From: Actinomycetota bacterium
Lineage (GTDB): Bacteria; Actinomycetota; Thermoleophilia; Gaiellales; Gaiellaceae
DNA length: 15,508 nucleotides
Assembly: GCA_003162235.1 (NCBI GenBank)
Contig: PMMN01000077.1
Coordinates: 699 to 16,206, forward strand
Reading direction: 5' to 3'
Position numbers and translations under genes: made by a program
In this document: in pieces, positions 1 through 6,908 of the stretch
Numbering within the stretch: position 1 is the first letter of the stretch
Layout: each line of letters begins with the position of its first letter
Notes under the pieces: generated by a model
Told to the model about the DNA's origin: nothing
Databases searched by the model: none
What the model saw: only the letters and a program-made list of their open reading frames with translations

Positions 1-410
1 TCGACGAGGTGATCGTCTTCCACAAGCTCGAGAAGGCCGAGATCAAGCAGATCATCGACCTGATGCTGAAGCGGCTACGCGGGCAGATGGCCGTCCACAA
101 GGTGACGATCGAGCTGACCGACGAGGCCAAGGACCTGCTGGTCGAGAAGGGCTTCGACCCGGCCATGGGCGCCCGGCCGCTGCGTCGCGCGATCCAGCGA
201 CTGATCGAGGACCCGCTCGCCGATTTCGTTCTGGGCGCCGAACTGATGCCGGGCGCGACTCTCGTCGTCGATCGCAAGAAGGGCACAGAAGACGTCGAGA
301 TCAAGATCATCCCCGGCCCCGAGCCCGAGCCCGAGGAAGAGCCCGAGAAGGTCGCAGTCCCCGCCGCCGCCGCCGCCGCAGGCTCCGAGGAGCCCACGGA
401 CGAGAAGTAG
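1..410 (+). CDS. clpC: ClpC-type AAA+ ATPase, C-terminal part (5' end outside window)
   Basis: This is the last ~136 codons of a Clp/Hsp100 unfoldase; the frame runs open to the window edge, so the start lies upstream. The visible part is the end of the second ATPase module: a DEVIVFHKL segment, the helical small domain, and the sensor-2 motif GARPLRR near base 169, whose arginine contacts ATP in this family. A D2-small domain follows (LIEDPLADFVLGAEL). The protein ends in a low-complexity acidic tail (PEPEPEEEPEK) plus an alanine run encoded by repeated GCC codons. ClpC feeds unfolded substrates to the ClpP protease in the cytoplasm. Its position upstream of radA and disA matches the clpC-radA-disA order known from Bacillus. 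ClpC is preferred over ClpB because of that context and the long acidic tail; the diagnostic N-terminal and middle domains are not visible. Confidence 0.88.
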   Translation, partial: DEVIVFHKLEKAEIKQIIDLMLKRLRGQMAVHKVTIELTDEAKDLLVEKGFDPAMGARPLRRAIQRLIEDPLADFVLGAELMPGATLVVDRKKGTEDVEIKIIPGPEPEPEEEPEKVAVPAAAAAAGSEEPTDEK

Positions 411-489
411 ACGCTCGCCGCCCGAGTTCTGACCGGTCGGTCGGCCCCTCGCTATCAAGACCGGCGGCCGCGCAACCGATGCCGAAGCC

Positions 490-978
490 GTGGCTCTCTT
501 CCGGCGCTCTTCCGGCGAATCCCGTAACGCTCGCGCGAGCAAGCAAACGATCACGTTCAAAGGGCCGCTCGAGTTGCGCGACGGTCACCCCGTCCTCGAC
601 GAGGCGATGCGGGCTGACCTGCAACGCCGTGGCGTCGATCCTGCGCAGGTCGAAGCCGCGCTCGGGAATGCGCCCGGAGGAACGAAGCGGCTCTTCTCCC
701 TGAACGAGAACGGCGTCAAGGGAACCTTCGAGATCAAGGACGGACGCCTCGTTCTGACCGACGCCTCCCGCGCCGAGCTCGAGCAAGAAGGCGTCAACGC
801 CGACCAGCTCGAGTCGAGATTCCAATCGCGCGTCTCGGTGAACGAGAAAGGCGAGCCCGTTCCGTTGGCGTCGCCGCCCGTAGCCGCCGGCGGTCCGCAG
901 CCTGAATCGGAGCCGGCCCGGCCCTTCTATCGCAAGCCGAGTGAGGACGATCTACTCAATCGACGCGGCTCTTCCTAG
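490..978 (+). CDS. Unrecognised 162-residue protein with an internal duplication
   Basis: I do not recognise this family. The GTG at 490 is the only common start after the in-frame stop at 430-432; no clear Shine-Dalgarno precedes it. The protein is soluble, with no signal peptide or membrane segment. Residues 27-58 and 80-111 align without gaps and share 13 of 32 positions. Each unit reads strand, turn (RDG or KDG), strand, then a helix containing RA.L, then GV followed by a second short helix (Q.E). The C-terminal third is proline- and alanine-rich and looks disordered. The gene sits between clpC and radA on the same strand, 79 bases after clpC and 62 before radA, so it may be co-transcribed with either. 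Coding is supported by the protein-level duplication and the clean frame. Function unknown. Confidence 0.7.
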   Translation: MALFRRSSGESRNARASKQTITFKGPLELRDGHPVLDEAMRADLQRRGVDPAQVEAALGNAPGGTKRLFSLNENGVKGTFEIKDGRLVLTDASRAELEQEGVNADQLESRFQSRVSVNEKGEPVPLASPPVAAGGPQPESEPARPFYRKPSEDDLLNRRGSS

Positions 979-1040
979 AGCGGTCGCAGATTCACAGAAT
1001 CGGCACAGTCGCCGTCTGCACCTCCCCATAGACTCGCGTT

Positions 1041-2405
1041 GTGGCAAAGACGGCCGTTCTGTTTGCGTGCACGGAGTGCGGTTACTCGACCGGGCGCTGG
1101 CTCGGGCGCTGTCCGAGCTGCGAGAGCTTCGGGACATTGGTCGAGGAGGGCGGCGCGCCACGCTCGGCGAAGGCGCCGAGAGTGCAGCGGCCTGTGCTGC
1201 GACTGGTCGAGGTACAGGCGAACGAGTCCGATCGCATCCCGACGGGTATTCCCGAGCTCGATCGTGTGCTCGGCGGGGGTCTCGTTCCTGCTTCGCTCGT
1301 GCTCGTCGGCGGCGAGCCCGGGATCGGCAAGTCGACTCTACTTCTGAGCGCGCTCAGGGCGATCGCCGAGGATCGCCGCAGCCTGCTCGTCTCGGGCGAG
1401 GAGTCGGCGGCCCAGATCAAGCTCAGAGCAGAGCGATTGGGTGGAGCGGGCAAGGTCGAGATCCTGGCCGAGACCGAGCTGGAGGCGGTTTGCGAAACGC
1501 TCGAGCGCGAGCGCCCGGAGGTCTGCGTGATCGACTCGGTGCAGACGCTCTACTCGGCCGAGCTGGGCTCGGCGCCGGGCTCGGTGGCGCAGGTACGTGA
1601 GGCTGCTTCGCGCCTACTCAGAGTCGCGAAGGAGCACGACATCGCGATCTTCCTGGTCGGGCACGTGACCAAGGACGGCGCCGTAGCGGGCCCGCGCGTG
1701 CTCGAGCACCTGGTCGACTGCGTGCTCCAGTTCGAGGGCGACCGCTACCGCGAGCACCGGATCCTACGCGCGACGAAGAACCGCTTCGGCTCCACCAACG
1801 AGCTCGGGGTTTTCGAGATGACCTCCGCCGGCCTGATCGGCGTTCCCGACCCCTCGGCGCTCTTCGGTCACTCCGAGCCCGGCGAGATCGGCGCCGCGGT
1901 CGCCTGCACGCTCGAGGGCTCGCGTCCGATTCTGCTCGAGGTGCAGGCGCTCGTCTCGCGCAGCGAGCTGGCCATGCCGAGGCGGGTCGGCACCGGTGTC
2001 GACCCCAAGCGCCTGGCGATGATCGTGGCCGTGCTCTCGCGTCATGCCCGCATTCCGCTCGGGCAGGCGGACGTTTTCGTCAACGTCGCAGGAGGAGTGC
2101 GCATCGACGAGCCGGGCGCCGATCTGGCGATCGCCCTGGCCATCGCCTCGGCGGCCCGAGGCGTGCCGGTGCGTCCGCGGCTGGCCGCCTTTGCCGAGAT
2201 CGGATTGACCGGACGGCTGCGGGCGGCGACCCAGGCCGAGCGCCGGATCGAGGAGTGCGCCAAGCTCGGGCTCGAGCGGGTGCTGGTCAGCCACGGCACC
2301 GTCAAGGCGAAGGGAAGGCTCGAGCTGGTCGAGGCGGCGAAGCTTGCGAATGCGCTTGCGAGCGGTCTGGAGCCGCGCCGCGGCGAGCCCGACGAACTGC
2401 TCTAA
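1041..2405 (+). CDS. radA: DNA repair protein RadA (branch-migration ATPase)
   Basis: RadA/Sms is a RecA-like, DnaB-like ATPase that drives branch migration of recombination intermediates. All family landmarks are present in 454 residues, the usual length. There is an N-terminal zinc finger (C10, C13, C24, C27). The Walker A motif GEPGIGKS spans residues 91-98, and the Walker B aspartate is D165 in VCVIDS. The RadA-specific KNRFG motif is at residues 246-250, followed by the C-terminal Lon-protease-like domain. The GTG start at 1041 puts the zinc finger where the family has it. No Shine-Dalgarno is visible; a TAGACT hexamer at 1029-1034, 6 bases ahead, could be a -10 box of a leaderless transcript (weak inference). 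The stop codon overlaps the left end of a palindromic repeat. disA follows, as in Bacillus and Mycobacterium. Confidence 0.96.
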   Translation: MAKTAVLFACTECGYSTGRWLGRCPSCESFGTLVEEGGAPRSAKAPRVQRPVLRLVEVQANESDRIPTGIPELDRVLGGGLVPASLVLVGGEPGIGKSTLLLSALRAIAEDRRSLLVSGEESAAQIKLRAERLGGAGKVEILAETELEAVCETLERERPEVCVIDSVQTLYSAELGSAPGSVAQVREAASRLLRVAKEHDIAIFLVGHVTKDGAVAGPRVLEHLVDCVLQFEGDRYREHRILRATKNRFGSTNELGVFEMTSAGLIGVPDPSALFGHSEPGEIGAAVACTLEGSRPILLEVQALVSRSELAMPRRVGTGVDPKRLAMIVAVLSRHARIPLGQADVFVNVAGGVRIDEPGADLAIALAIASAARGVPVRPRLAAFAEIGLTGRLRAATQAERRIEECAKLGLERVLVSHGTVKAKGRLELVEAAKLANALASGLEPRRGEPDELL

Positions 2406-2567
2406 GAGCCTATTCCGCCAGGCCTGCACGCCCGAGGCGATCGATCTGCGGCGCCAGCAACCGAAGGGCCGCTCACCGCACTACCAGTGCGCCTTCACAA
2501 CCCTTCGGCTACTGGCATCCACGGCTTGACCGCCTCGGTCGCCAATTCCAACCGGAATAGGCTCTAG
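2405..2567. repeat. Long palindromic repeat element, copy 1
   Basis: The ends are a perfect 13-bp inverted repeat, AGAGCCTATTCCG (2405-2417) and CGGAATAGGCTCT (2553-2565). Further complementary pairs lie symmetrically inside it around one centre near 2484. They are 2433-2442 with 2528-2537 (one G-T mismatch), 2453-2468 with 2501-2516 (14 of 16 paired), and the central hairpin CGCACT-acc-AGTGCG at 2477-2491. The whole ~161 bases can therefore fold into one nested hairpin as RNA or single-stranded DNA. A shortened relative lies at 5693-5738. The element starts on the last base of the radA stop codon and ends 58 bases before disA. I see no open frame in it that resembles a protein. It may be a REP/MITE-like non-autonomous element or a structured intergenic RNA; no U-tract follows, so it is not a typical intrinsic terminator. 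Confidence 0.8.
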
Positions 2568-2625
2568 GCGCACGCTGCGGCCCGGCGGCCTGGCGTTTCT
2601 GGCCGCCTGCGGTAAGACTAGGAGC

Positions 2626-3756
2626 ATGAACGACGAGAACCTCATGCCCCCCGAGGGCGATCTCCCGGCGCGACTTCGTTTGATGCGGTCGGCAGCGAAG
2701 GATCCCCGGCGCGACCCGCGCCTGCTCGACTCGATCGCCCGGGTCGCCCCGGGCACCCGGTTGCGCGAGGGGATCGAGGACGTCATCCGTTCGCACGAGG
2801 GCGCCCTGATCGTGATCGGCGATCCGCGGGCGCTCTCCTTCCTCTACTCGGGTGGGATCCCGCTCGACATGCAGTTTTCGCCCCAGCTCCTGTACGAGCT
2901 TGCGAAGATGGACGGCGCCATCGTCGTCAACGAGTCGGTCTCGCGCCTGGCCTACGCCAACGTTCAGCTGATGCCCGACCCGACCATTCCCTCCAGCGAG
3001 ACCGGCACGCGCCACCGCACCGCCGAGCGCGTCGCCAAGCAGACGACCGCTCTGGTGATCGCGATCTCGCAGGAGCGAGAGACTTTGACGCTGTTCGTGG
3101 GCTCCCACCGTTACCTGCTCGATCGCATCCCCGACGTGCTCGCCCGCGCCAACCAGGCGCTGGCGACGCTCGACGCCTATCAGCGCCGGCTTGACCAGCA
3201 GCTGGCTCGCCTGACCTCGCTCGAGCTACGCGGCTCGGTCATGCTCGCGGAGGTGCTAGGGGTCGTCCAACGTGCGGAGATGTCCACGCGCGTGGCGTAT
3301 GAGATCGAACGCGACTGCGTCGAGCTTGGTAGCGACGGCCGGCTGATCAAGCTTCAGCTCGAGGAGCTGATCGGCGAGCTCCCGAACGAGAAGACGGCGC
3401 TCGTCAACGATTACCACGCGGTCGGCGGCGCCGAGGCCAGGGAGGCTCTGAAGCGGCTCTCGCAGCTCTCCTTCGCCGAGCTCCTGGAGTCGGAGTACCT
3501 GCTTCAGCTGCTCTCCTACCCGCGCCGGGTCAATCCGCTCGACCACCGGGTCGAGCCGCGTGGCTACCGTGTTCTCTCGCATGTGCCGCGCCTCCCGAGC
3601 GCCGCGGCACGCAAGATCGTTAGTGCGTTCGGCGGCCTCGACGCGATCATGGAAGCCTCCGACCAGCAGCTTCAAGCGGTCGAGGGTATCGGTCAGCGCC
3701 GCGTGCGCGAGCTCAAAGACGGGCTGCACAGGCTGAAGGAACTAGACCTCGGCTGA
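2626..3756 (+). CDS. disA: Diadenylate cyclase DisA
   Basis: DisA joins two ATP molecules into the second messenger c-di-AMP and scans DNA for branched structures. The N-terminal DAC domain carries both catalytic signatures: D96-G97-A98 and R129-H130-R131-T132-A133-E134-R135. A long helical linker follows (about residues 150-310). The C-terminal DNA-binding domain has a helix-hairpin-helix with GIG at residues 354-356. The length of 376 is slightly above the ~357 of known homologues because of a short N-terminal extension. The ATG at 2626 has a Shine-Dalgarno (AGGAG, 2619-2623 region) close upstream. An inverted repeat (GGCGGCC 2584-2590, GGCCGCC 2601-2607) lies just before it. RadA, encoded upstream, is known to restrain DisA activity in Bacillus, so their adjacency is functionally sensible. 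Confidence 0.96.
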   Translation: MNDENLMPPEGDLPARLRLMRSAAKDPRRDPRLLDSIARVAPGTRLREGIEDVIRSHEGALIVIGDPRALSFLYSGGIPLDMQFSPQLLYELAKMDGAIVVNESVSRLAYANVQLMPDPTIPSSETGTRHRTAERVAKQTTALVIAISQERETLTLFVGSHRYLLDRIPDVLARANQALATLDAYQRRLDQQLARLTSLELRGSVMLAEVLGVVQRAEMSTRVAYEIERDCVELGSDGRLIKLQLEELIGELPNEKTALVNDYHAVGGAEAREALKRLSQLSFAELLESEYLLQLLSYPRRVNPLDHRVEPRGYRVLSHVPRLPSAAARKIVSAFGGLDAIMEASDQQLQAVEGIGQRRVRELKDGLHRLKELDLG

Positions 3757-3779
3757 AATCCGTCTGAGCAGGGATTTTC
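3756..3779 (+). terminator. Weak hairpin after disA
   Basis: AAATCC (3756-3761) and GGATTT (3772-3777) can form a 6-bp stem with a 10-base loop starting on the last base of the disA stop codon, followed by TCT only. The stem is AT-containing and the U-tract poor, so terminator activity is doubtful. Confidence 0.25.
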
Positions 3780-3802
3780 TGCAGAACACATAAAAAGGCG
3801 CG

Positions 3803-3829
3803 TTTTCCAGCGTTTTTTGCTATTATAGA
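3803..3829 (+). promoter_or_regulatory. Extended -10 promoter candidate for carD
   Basis: A strikingly AT-rich patch in GC-rich DNA contains TGC-TATTAT (3818-3826), an extended -10 form, overlapping TATAGA at 3824-3829. Only a poor -35 (TTTTCC, 3803-3808) is present. Transcription would begin near 3833 and give a leader of about 65-70 bases before the carD start, including the hairpin at 3841-3863. This is the best promoter-like sequence in the window, and it would serve carD and the ispD-ispF genes behind it. Confidence 0.5.
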
Positions 3830-3840
3830 GTGGTATTTCA

Positions 3841-3868
3841 GCCGGCGGAAACCTTCTGCCGGCCTTTT
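3841..3868 (+). terminator. Leader hairpin with short T-tract ahead of carD
   Basis: GCCGGCGGAA (3841-3850) pairs with TTCTGCCGGC (3854-3863) over 10 positions with one G-T wobble and a 3-base loop, followed by CTTTT (3864-3868). Alone it would read as an intrinsic terminator for disA. It lies downstream of the promoter candidate at 3818-3829, however, so in a carD transcript it would sit in the 5' leader and could attenuate or protect the mRNA. Which role applies cannot be settled from sequence. Confidence 0.55.
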
Positions 3869-3885
3869 CACGGACAGGAAGCTCG

Positions 3886-3894
3886 AAAGGGGAG
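3886..3894 (+). promoter_or_regulatory. Ribosome binding site deciding the TTG start of carD
   Basis: AAAGGGGAG ends 6 bases before the TTG at 3901, which is good spacing, and supports TTG as the true start. No ATG or GTG in that frame gives a full CarD N-terminus. Confidence 0.7.
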
Positions 3895-3900
3895 TGTCGG

Positions 3901-4446
3901 TTGTTCGGAGTTGGCGATAAGGTCGTATACCCCCACCACGGGGCGGGGACGGTGGTTTCCAAGGAGTTGCGCACGGAACTCGGGCAGAAACGCGAATACC
4001 TGACCATCAGGATCCTTCACAACGACATGACGGTTCAGGTCCCGAGCGAGAACGCTGAGCGCGTCGGGCTGCGACGGGTGATCGAGGAGAGCAACATCGA
4101 CGCCGTCATCACCGCCCTCACCGCCGGCAAGACCGAGATGCCGAAGAACTGGAATCGCCGTTTCAAGCACAACCGCGACAAGATGAAGACGGGCGACATC
4201 CTCGAGCTGTCCGAGGTCGTGCAGAACCTGTCCCTGCGTGAGTACGAGAAGGGCCTCTCGACCGGCGAGAAGCAGATGTTCGTAAAGGCCAAGAAGATCC
4301 TCTCCAGCGAGCTGATGTATGCGCTCGACCTGACTGAGGAAGAGGCGGCTGCGTGGCTGGAGAGTGTGCTGACCCGGAACGGCAAGAAGGCGTCGACCGG
4401 TTCGAGCAAGCGCGAGCCGGCTACGGCCACGGCCTCTGTCGCTTAG
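3901..4446 (+). CDS. carD: CarD-family RNA polymerase-binding regulator
   Basis: CarD binds the RNA polymerase beta subunit and stabilises open complexes, notably at rRNA promoters in actinobacteria. The N-terminal ~60 residues form the CarD/TRCF interaction domain (start FGVGDKVVYPHHGAGTV, then the LTIRI strand). The rest is the helical DNA-binding domain, with a WNRRFKHN.DKMKTGD segment near residue 82, a strongly conserved tryptophan region, and EYEKGLSTGEKQM. The length of 181 is a little above the ~162 of the mycobacterial protein owing to a Ser/Thr/Ala-rich tail. The start is TTG, backed by a strong ribosome binding site. ispD and ispF follow on the same strand, an arrangement (carD-ispD-ispF) also found in Mycobacterium. 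Confidence 0.94.
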   Translation: MFGVGDKVVYPHHGAGTVVSKELRTELGQKREYLTIRILHNDMTVQVPSENAERVGLRRVIEESNIDAVITALTAGKTEMPKNWNRRFKHNRDKMKTGDILELSEVVQNLSLREYEKGLSTGEKQMFVKAKKILSSELMYALDLTEEEAAAWLESVLTRNGKKASTGSSKREPATATASVA

Positions 4447-4498
4447 CTGGGGGACCAGTTCCCGCGCAAGGTCGTTTCCAACGTCGAGGTCGCTCGTG

Positions 4499-5176
4499 AT
4501 GAGCGCGCAAGCCTGGGCCGTTGTCTGCGCTGCGGGGGCGGGCGAACGGTTCGGCGGCGAGCGCCCGAAAGTATTCGCCGCGTTGGCCGGACGACCGCTT
4601 CTGGCCGAGAGCCTGGAGCGGCTCGAGGCCTGCGAGGAGATAGTGGGCATCGTCGTAGCGGCGCCCGCCGGCTGGGAGGAGCCCGTGATCTTGCTCGCCG
4701 AGGAGCTCGGTTGCAGCAAGGTGAGCGCGGTCGTGACCGGTGGTAGTACGCGGGGCGGCAGCGTGCGCCTGGCGCTGGCCGAGATTCCGGGCGAGGCAGA
4801 GCTCGTGCTCGTGCACGACGCAGCTCGCCCGCTCGTGAGCGAGGAGATCGTGGCGCGAGTACTCGAGCCGCTTGGGCGCGGCTGGGAGGCCGTGGTGCCG
4901 GCGCTCCCCGTCGCCGACACGGTCAAGCGCGTCGAGGACGAGCGCGTCGTCGAGACGGTCGACCGTGGCTCACTTGTCTCGGCTCAGACTCCACAGGCTT
5001 TCCGAGCCGATGTGCTCCGCACCGCCTACGCCAAACAGGGCGAAGCGACCGATTGCGCCGCTCTGGTCGAGGAGCGCGGCGGGCGCGTCTGTTGGGTCGA
5101 GGGCGACCAGCGCCTGCACAAGGTGACAACCCCCGACGACCTGGCGCTGGTCGAGGGCTGGCTGGGAGAGAGCTAA
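4499..5176 (+). CDS. ispD: 2-C-methyl-D-erythritol 4-phosphate cytidylyltransferase
   Basis: IspD transfers CMP from CTP to methylerythritol phosphate, the third step of the MEP isoprenoid pathway. Visible family features, numbered from the ATG at 4499, include the nucleotide-binding loop AAGAGERFGG with R17 and K24. Also present are HDAARP with D107 and R110, DTVK with K143, QTPQAF, and the C-terminal KVTTPDDL with K208. The length is 225 residues, normal for the family. An in-frame GTG directly precedes the ATG (4496), and a GAGG at 4486-4489 could serve either; ATG was chosen as the stronger codon. The gene lies 52 bases after carD and 15 before ispF, so it is probably co-transcribed with both. 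Confidence 0.95.
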   Translation: MSAQAWAVVCAAGAGERFGGERPKVFAALAGRPLLAESLERLEACEEIVGIVVAAPAGWEEPVILLAEELGCSKVSAVVTGGSTRGGSVRLALAEIPGEAELVLVHDAARPLVSEEIVARVLEPLGRGWEAVVPALPVADTVKRVEDERVVETVDRGSLVSAQTPQAFRADVLRTAYAKQGEATDCAALVEERGGRVCWVEGDQRLHKVTTPDDLALVEGWLGES

Positions 5177-5191
5177 GGTTTCAAGGGGCAA

Positions 5192-5671
5192 ATGGGCGAG
5201 CTCAGAGTCGGAATCGGAATCGACGCGCACCAACTCGTAAGCGGCGTGCCGTTGATGCTGGGCGGAGTCGCGATCGAACATCCGCGCGGACTCGCCGGCC
5301 ACTCCGACGGAGACGTGATCGTCCACGCGCTGATCGACGCTCTGCTCGGGGCGGCCGGGCTTGGTGACATCGGCTTGCTTTTCCCCTCCGAGGACGAGCG
5401 TTGGAAGGGCGCCGACTCGCTCGACCTACTTGCCCGGGCTTACACCGAGGTGCAGGGCGCCGGCTGGGCGCTCGTGAACGCTGACTGTGTCTTGATCGGA
5501 GAGGAGCCCCGGATCGCGCCCCGACGCGAAGAGATGCAGCGGCGCCTTGCGGAGGCGATCGGCGCCGAGCCCGGGCGTGTGACCGTTCGCGCAACCAGCA
5601 CCGACGGAATCGGTTTCACGGGTCGCGGCGAGGGGCTGGCAGCCCAGGCAGTTGCCCTGCTCGAACGCTGA
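5192..5671 (+). CDS. ispF: 2-C-methyl-D-erythritol 2,4-cyclodiphosphate synthase
   Basis: IspF cyclises the CDP-methylerythritol phosphate product with loss of CMP, the step after IspE. The metal ligands are all present: D11 and H13 in GIDAH, and H45 after the HSDGD loop (H37-D41). The family motifs DIGLLFPSED, KGADSLDLL and GFTGRGEGLAAQAV are intact, with 159 residues as usual. The ATG at 5192 follows an AAGGGG Shine-Dalgarno and lies 15 bases after the ispD stop, so the two enzymes are surely co-expressed. ispE is not in the window. After this gene the conserved gene order is interrupted by the accessory block. Confidence 0.96.
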   Translation: MGELRVGIGIDAHQLVSGVPLMLGGVAIEHPRGLAGHSDGDVIVHALIDALLGAAGLGDIGLLFPSEDERWKGADSLDLLARAYTEVQGAGWALVNADCVLIGEEPRIAPRREEMQRRLAEAIGAEPGRVTVRATSTDGIGFTGRGEGLAAQAVALLER

Positions 5672-5692
5672 GGCGAGAGCGAAAGGCTCAAA

Positions 5693-5738
5693 AGCCTATC
5701 CCGCTAGGCCTGCACAGCCTTACCGGAATAGGCTCTAG
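5693..5738. repeat. Palindromic repeat element, short copy 2
   Basis: This is a 46-bp relative of the element at 2405-2567. Bases 5693-5715 match copy-1 bases 2407-2429 with two differences, and bases 5722-5738 match 2551-2567 exactly (17 of 17), while the ~120-base interior of copy 1 is absent. The ends form an 11-bp inverted repeat with one mismatch (AGCCTATCCCG 5693-5703, CGGAATAGGCT 5724-5734), and an inner AGGC/GCCT stem (5706-5709, 5717-5720) continues the hairpin. It lies 21 bases after ispF, and its right edge (CTAG, 5735-5738) supplies the stop codon of the convergent minus-strand gene. It marks the left border of the accessory block. Confidence 0.8.
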
Positions 5739-6250
5739 CGACCTCGGCGGCGGCCCGGTTTGCCCCGGCCCCGCTCCTTGTCGTCGCCGTTCTTCTTCTT
5801 GCCCTTGGGCTTGTCTTTGGACTTGCCCTTGGGTTTGGACTTGGCCTTGCTCTCGCCGAGGCCCTGCCGCTCCAGCTGGCGGCGCATCTGCCGGTTCGAG
5901 ATCTCGGAGCCCGAGCTCTGCTGCTGCTCGGCAGCTTCCATCCAGGCCCGCCTCTCGTGGGCGCTGAGGGTCGAGAGGGCTTTCTGCATCCGCTGTGGAT
6001 CACGCATTCCTCCGGCTCGCTCGAGCTTCTTGATCGCGCTTGCGAGCGCGGGGTTCGAGCGCTCGATGGCCGACTCGGAGAGTTTCTTGAGCCCGCGTCC
6101 AAGCAGCGGAACCTTCATCAGCCCGGCCATGATCGGACGCATGTAGCGACCGCCCCTGATCCGAGCCAGAATCGAGAAAACCCCGAGCACGAGCACGAAG
6201 AAGAGCAGAACCCAAAGCGGGGTCAGGTACCAGAAGATCGACGCGAGCAT
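5735..6250 (-). CDS. Small membrane-anchored protein with a lysine-rich tail
   Basis: The family is not recognised. The 171-residue product opens with one strong hydrophobic segment (about residues 4-29, FWYLTPLWVLLFFVLVLGVF), then a basic segment, so the bulk is probably cytoplasmic. The middle (about 45-125) is predicted helical and charged, with the segment NRQMRRQLERQ. The last ~40 residues are almost only K, G, R, S, P and D. They include a repeat of KPKGK encoded by direct copies of CTTGCCCTTGGG at 5798-5809 and 5822-5833 (24-bp period). Such a tail could bind nucleic acid or acidic lipid head groups, but this is inference. The ATG at 6250 has a weak AGGAT upstream on the minus strand. 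The stop codon falls inside the palindromic repeat. Confidence 0.72.
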   Translation of the reverse strand: MLASIFWYLTPLWVLLFFVLVLGVFSILARIRGGRYMRPIMAGLMKVPLLGRGLKKLSESAIERSNPALASAIKKLERAGGMRDPQRMQKALSTLSAHERRAWMEAAEQQQSSGSEISNRQMRRQLERQGLGESKAKSKPKGKSKDKPKGKKKNGDDKERGRGKPGRRRGR

Positions 6251-6415
6251 CGCCGACGATCCTAGCGTCTATGACCCCGAATGTGACGAGGATCTGTCGG
6301 CGGGACAGCTCGCGCGACCGTCCGGCGCAAACGTCGATGCGCCTGCAGCGCTTAGGGTCACGCCGAGTGCCGAGCGCGATCTCGTTAAGCGGTACCGGAG
6401 GCCTTTCGCCTGGCG

Positions 6416-6853
6416 CTAGAGACGTTTCCAGCGCTCACGGCTGAGGAAAAAGCCGTGATGGGCCTTGTTGCGGCAGGTGAGCCCCGTTTTAGCCGAGCCA
6501 CACGTGAACGGTCCGTAGCGCCATGTCTTGCCATAGGCGAGCACTGGCGCCTTACTCGGATCGGGCAGCACGGCGTCGCTCACACAGCCGATCTGGGCGC
6601 TTCCCTTGGCGCTCAGTGTGAGTGTTACGCCGTAGTCGAACACGCAGCCCTTGGGCCGGGCCGGCTTCGGCTTGAGGCCGCTTGTGATGTCGCAGCGGAG
6701 CCAAGCCGGCGAGCCGTTGGTACCGCCGCAGACGATGTTGTGAGAGGGCGTCTGGAAACCCTTGAGCGCCGTGCTTTGCGCGAGGGCAGAGCCGGCGAGA
6801 GACGTCAGGGCGAAAGCACCGGCGGCGAGTAGGTATCTCATGAGCCTGATCAT
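6416..6853 (-). CDS. Secreted cysteine-rich protein, DUF6636-like
   Basis: A short exported protein of 145 residues from the ATG at 6853. The signal peptide is clear: basic start, hydrophobic core LLAAGAFALTSLAG, and ALA-Q cleavage after about residue 25. The mature part matches my memory of the actinobacterial DUF6636 family: F.TPS.NI.C near the start, LRCDI..GLKPKP, PVL.YG.TW, F.C, and the ending GHGFFLSRERW (here HHGFFLSRERW). Six cysteines (C42, C54, C70, C90, C118, C127) probably make three disulfides outside the cell. Its function is unknown in the family. Alternative starts are a GTG at 6859 and an ATG at 6841, which leaves a shorter but workable signal peptide. The family name is from memory and not checked by search. 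Confidence 0.8.
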   Translation of the reverse strand: MIRLMRYLLAAGAFALTSLAGSALAQSTALKGFQTPSHNIVCGGTNGSPAWLRCDITSGLKPKPARPKGCVFDYGVTLTLSAKGSAQIGCVSDAVLPDPSKAPVLAYGKTWRYGPFTCGSAKTGLTCRNKAHHGFFLSRERWKRL

Positions 6854-6908
6854 AAACACGAGCGGAACAAAAGACAGCTCGTTTCCACAGGCGATCCGGA
6901 GAGAGCCG

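Noticed and set aside
3868..4926. Long minus-strand open frame of about 350 codons across carD and ispD
   Set aside because: It is antisense to two well-identified genes, and its translation is low-complexity Ser/Thr/Leu/Arg sequence produced by high-GC codon bias.
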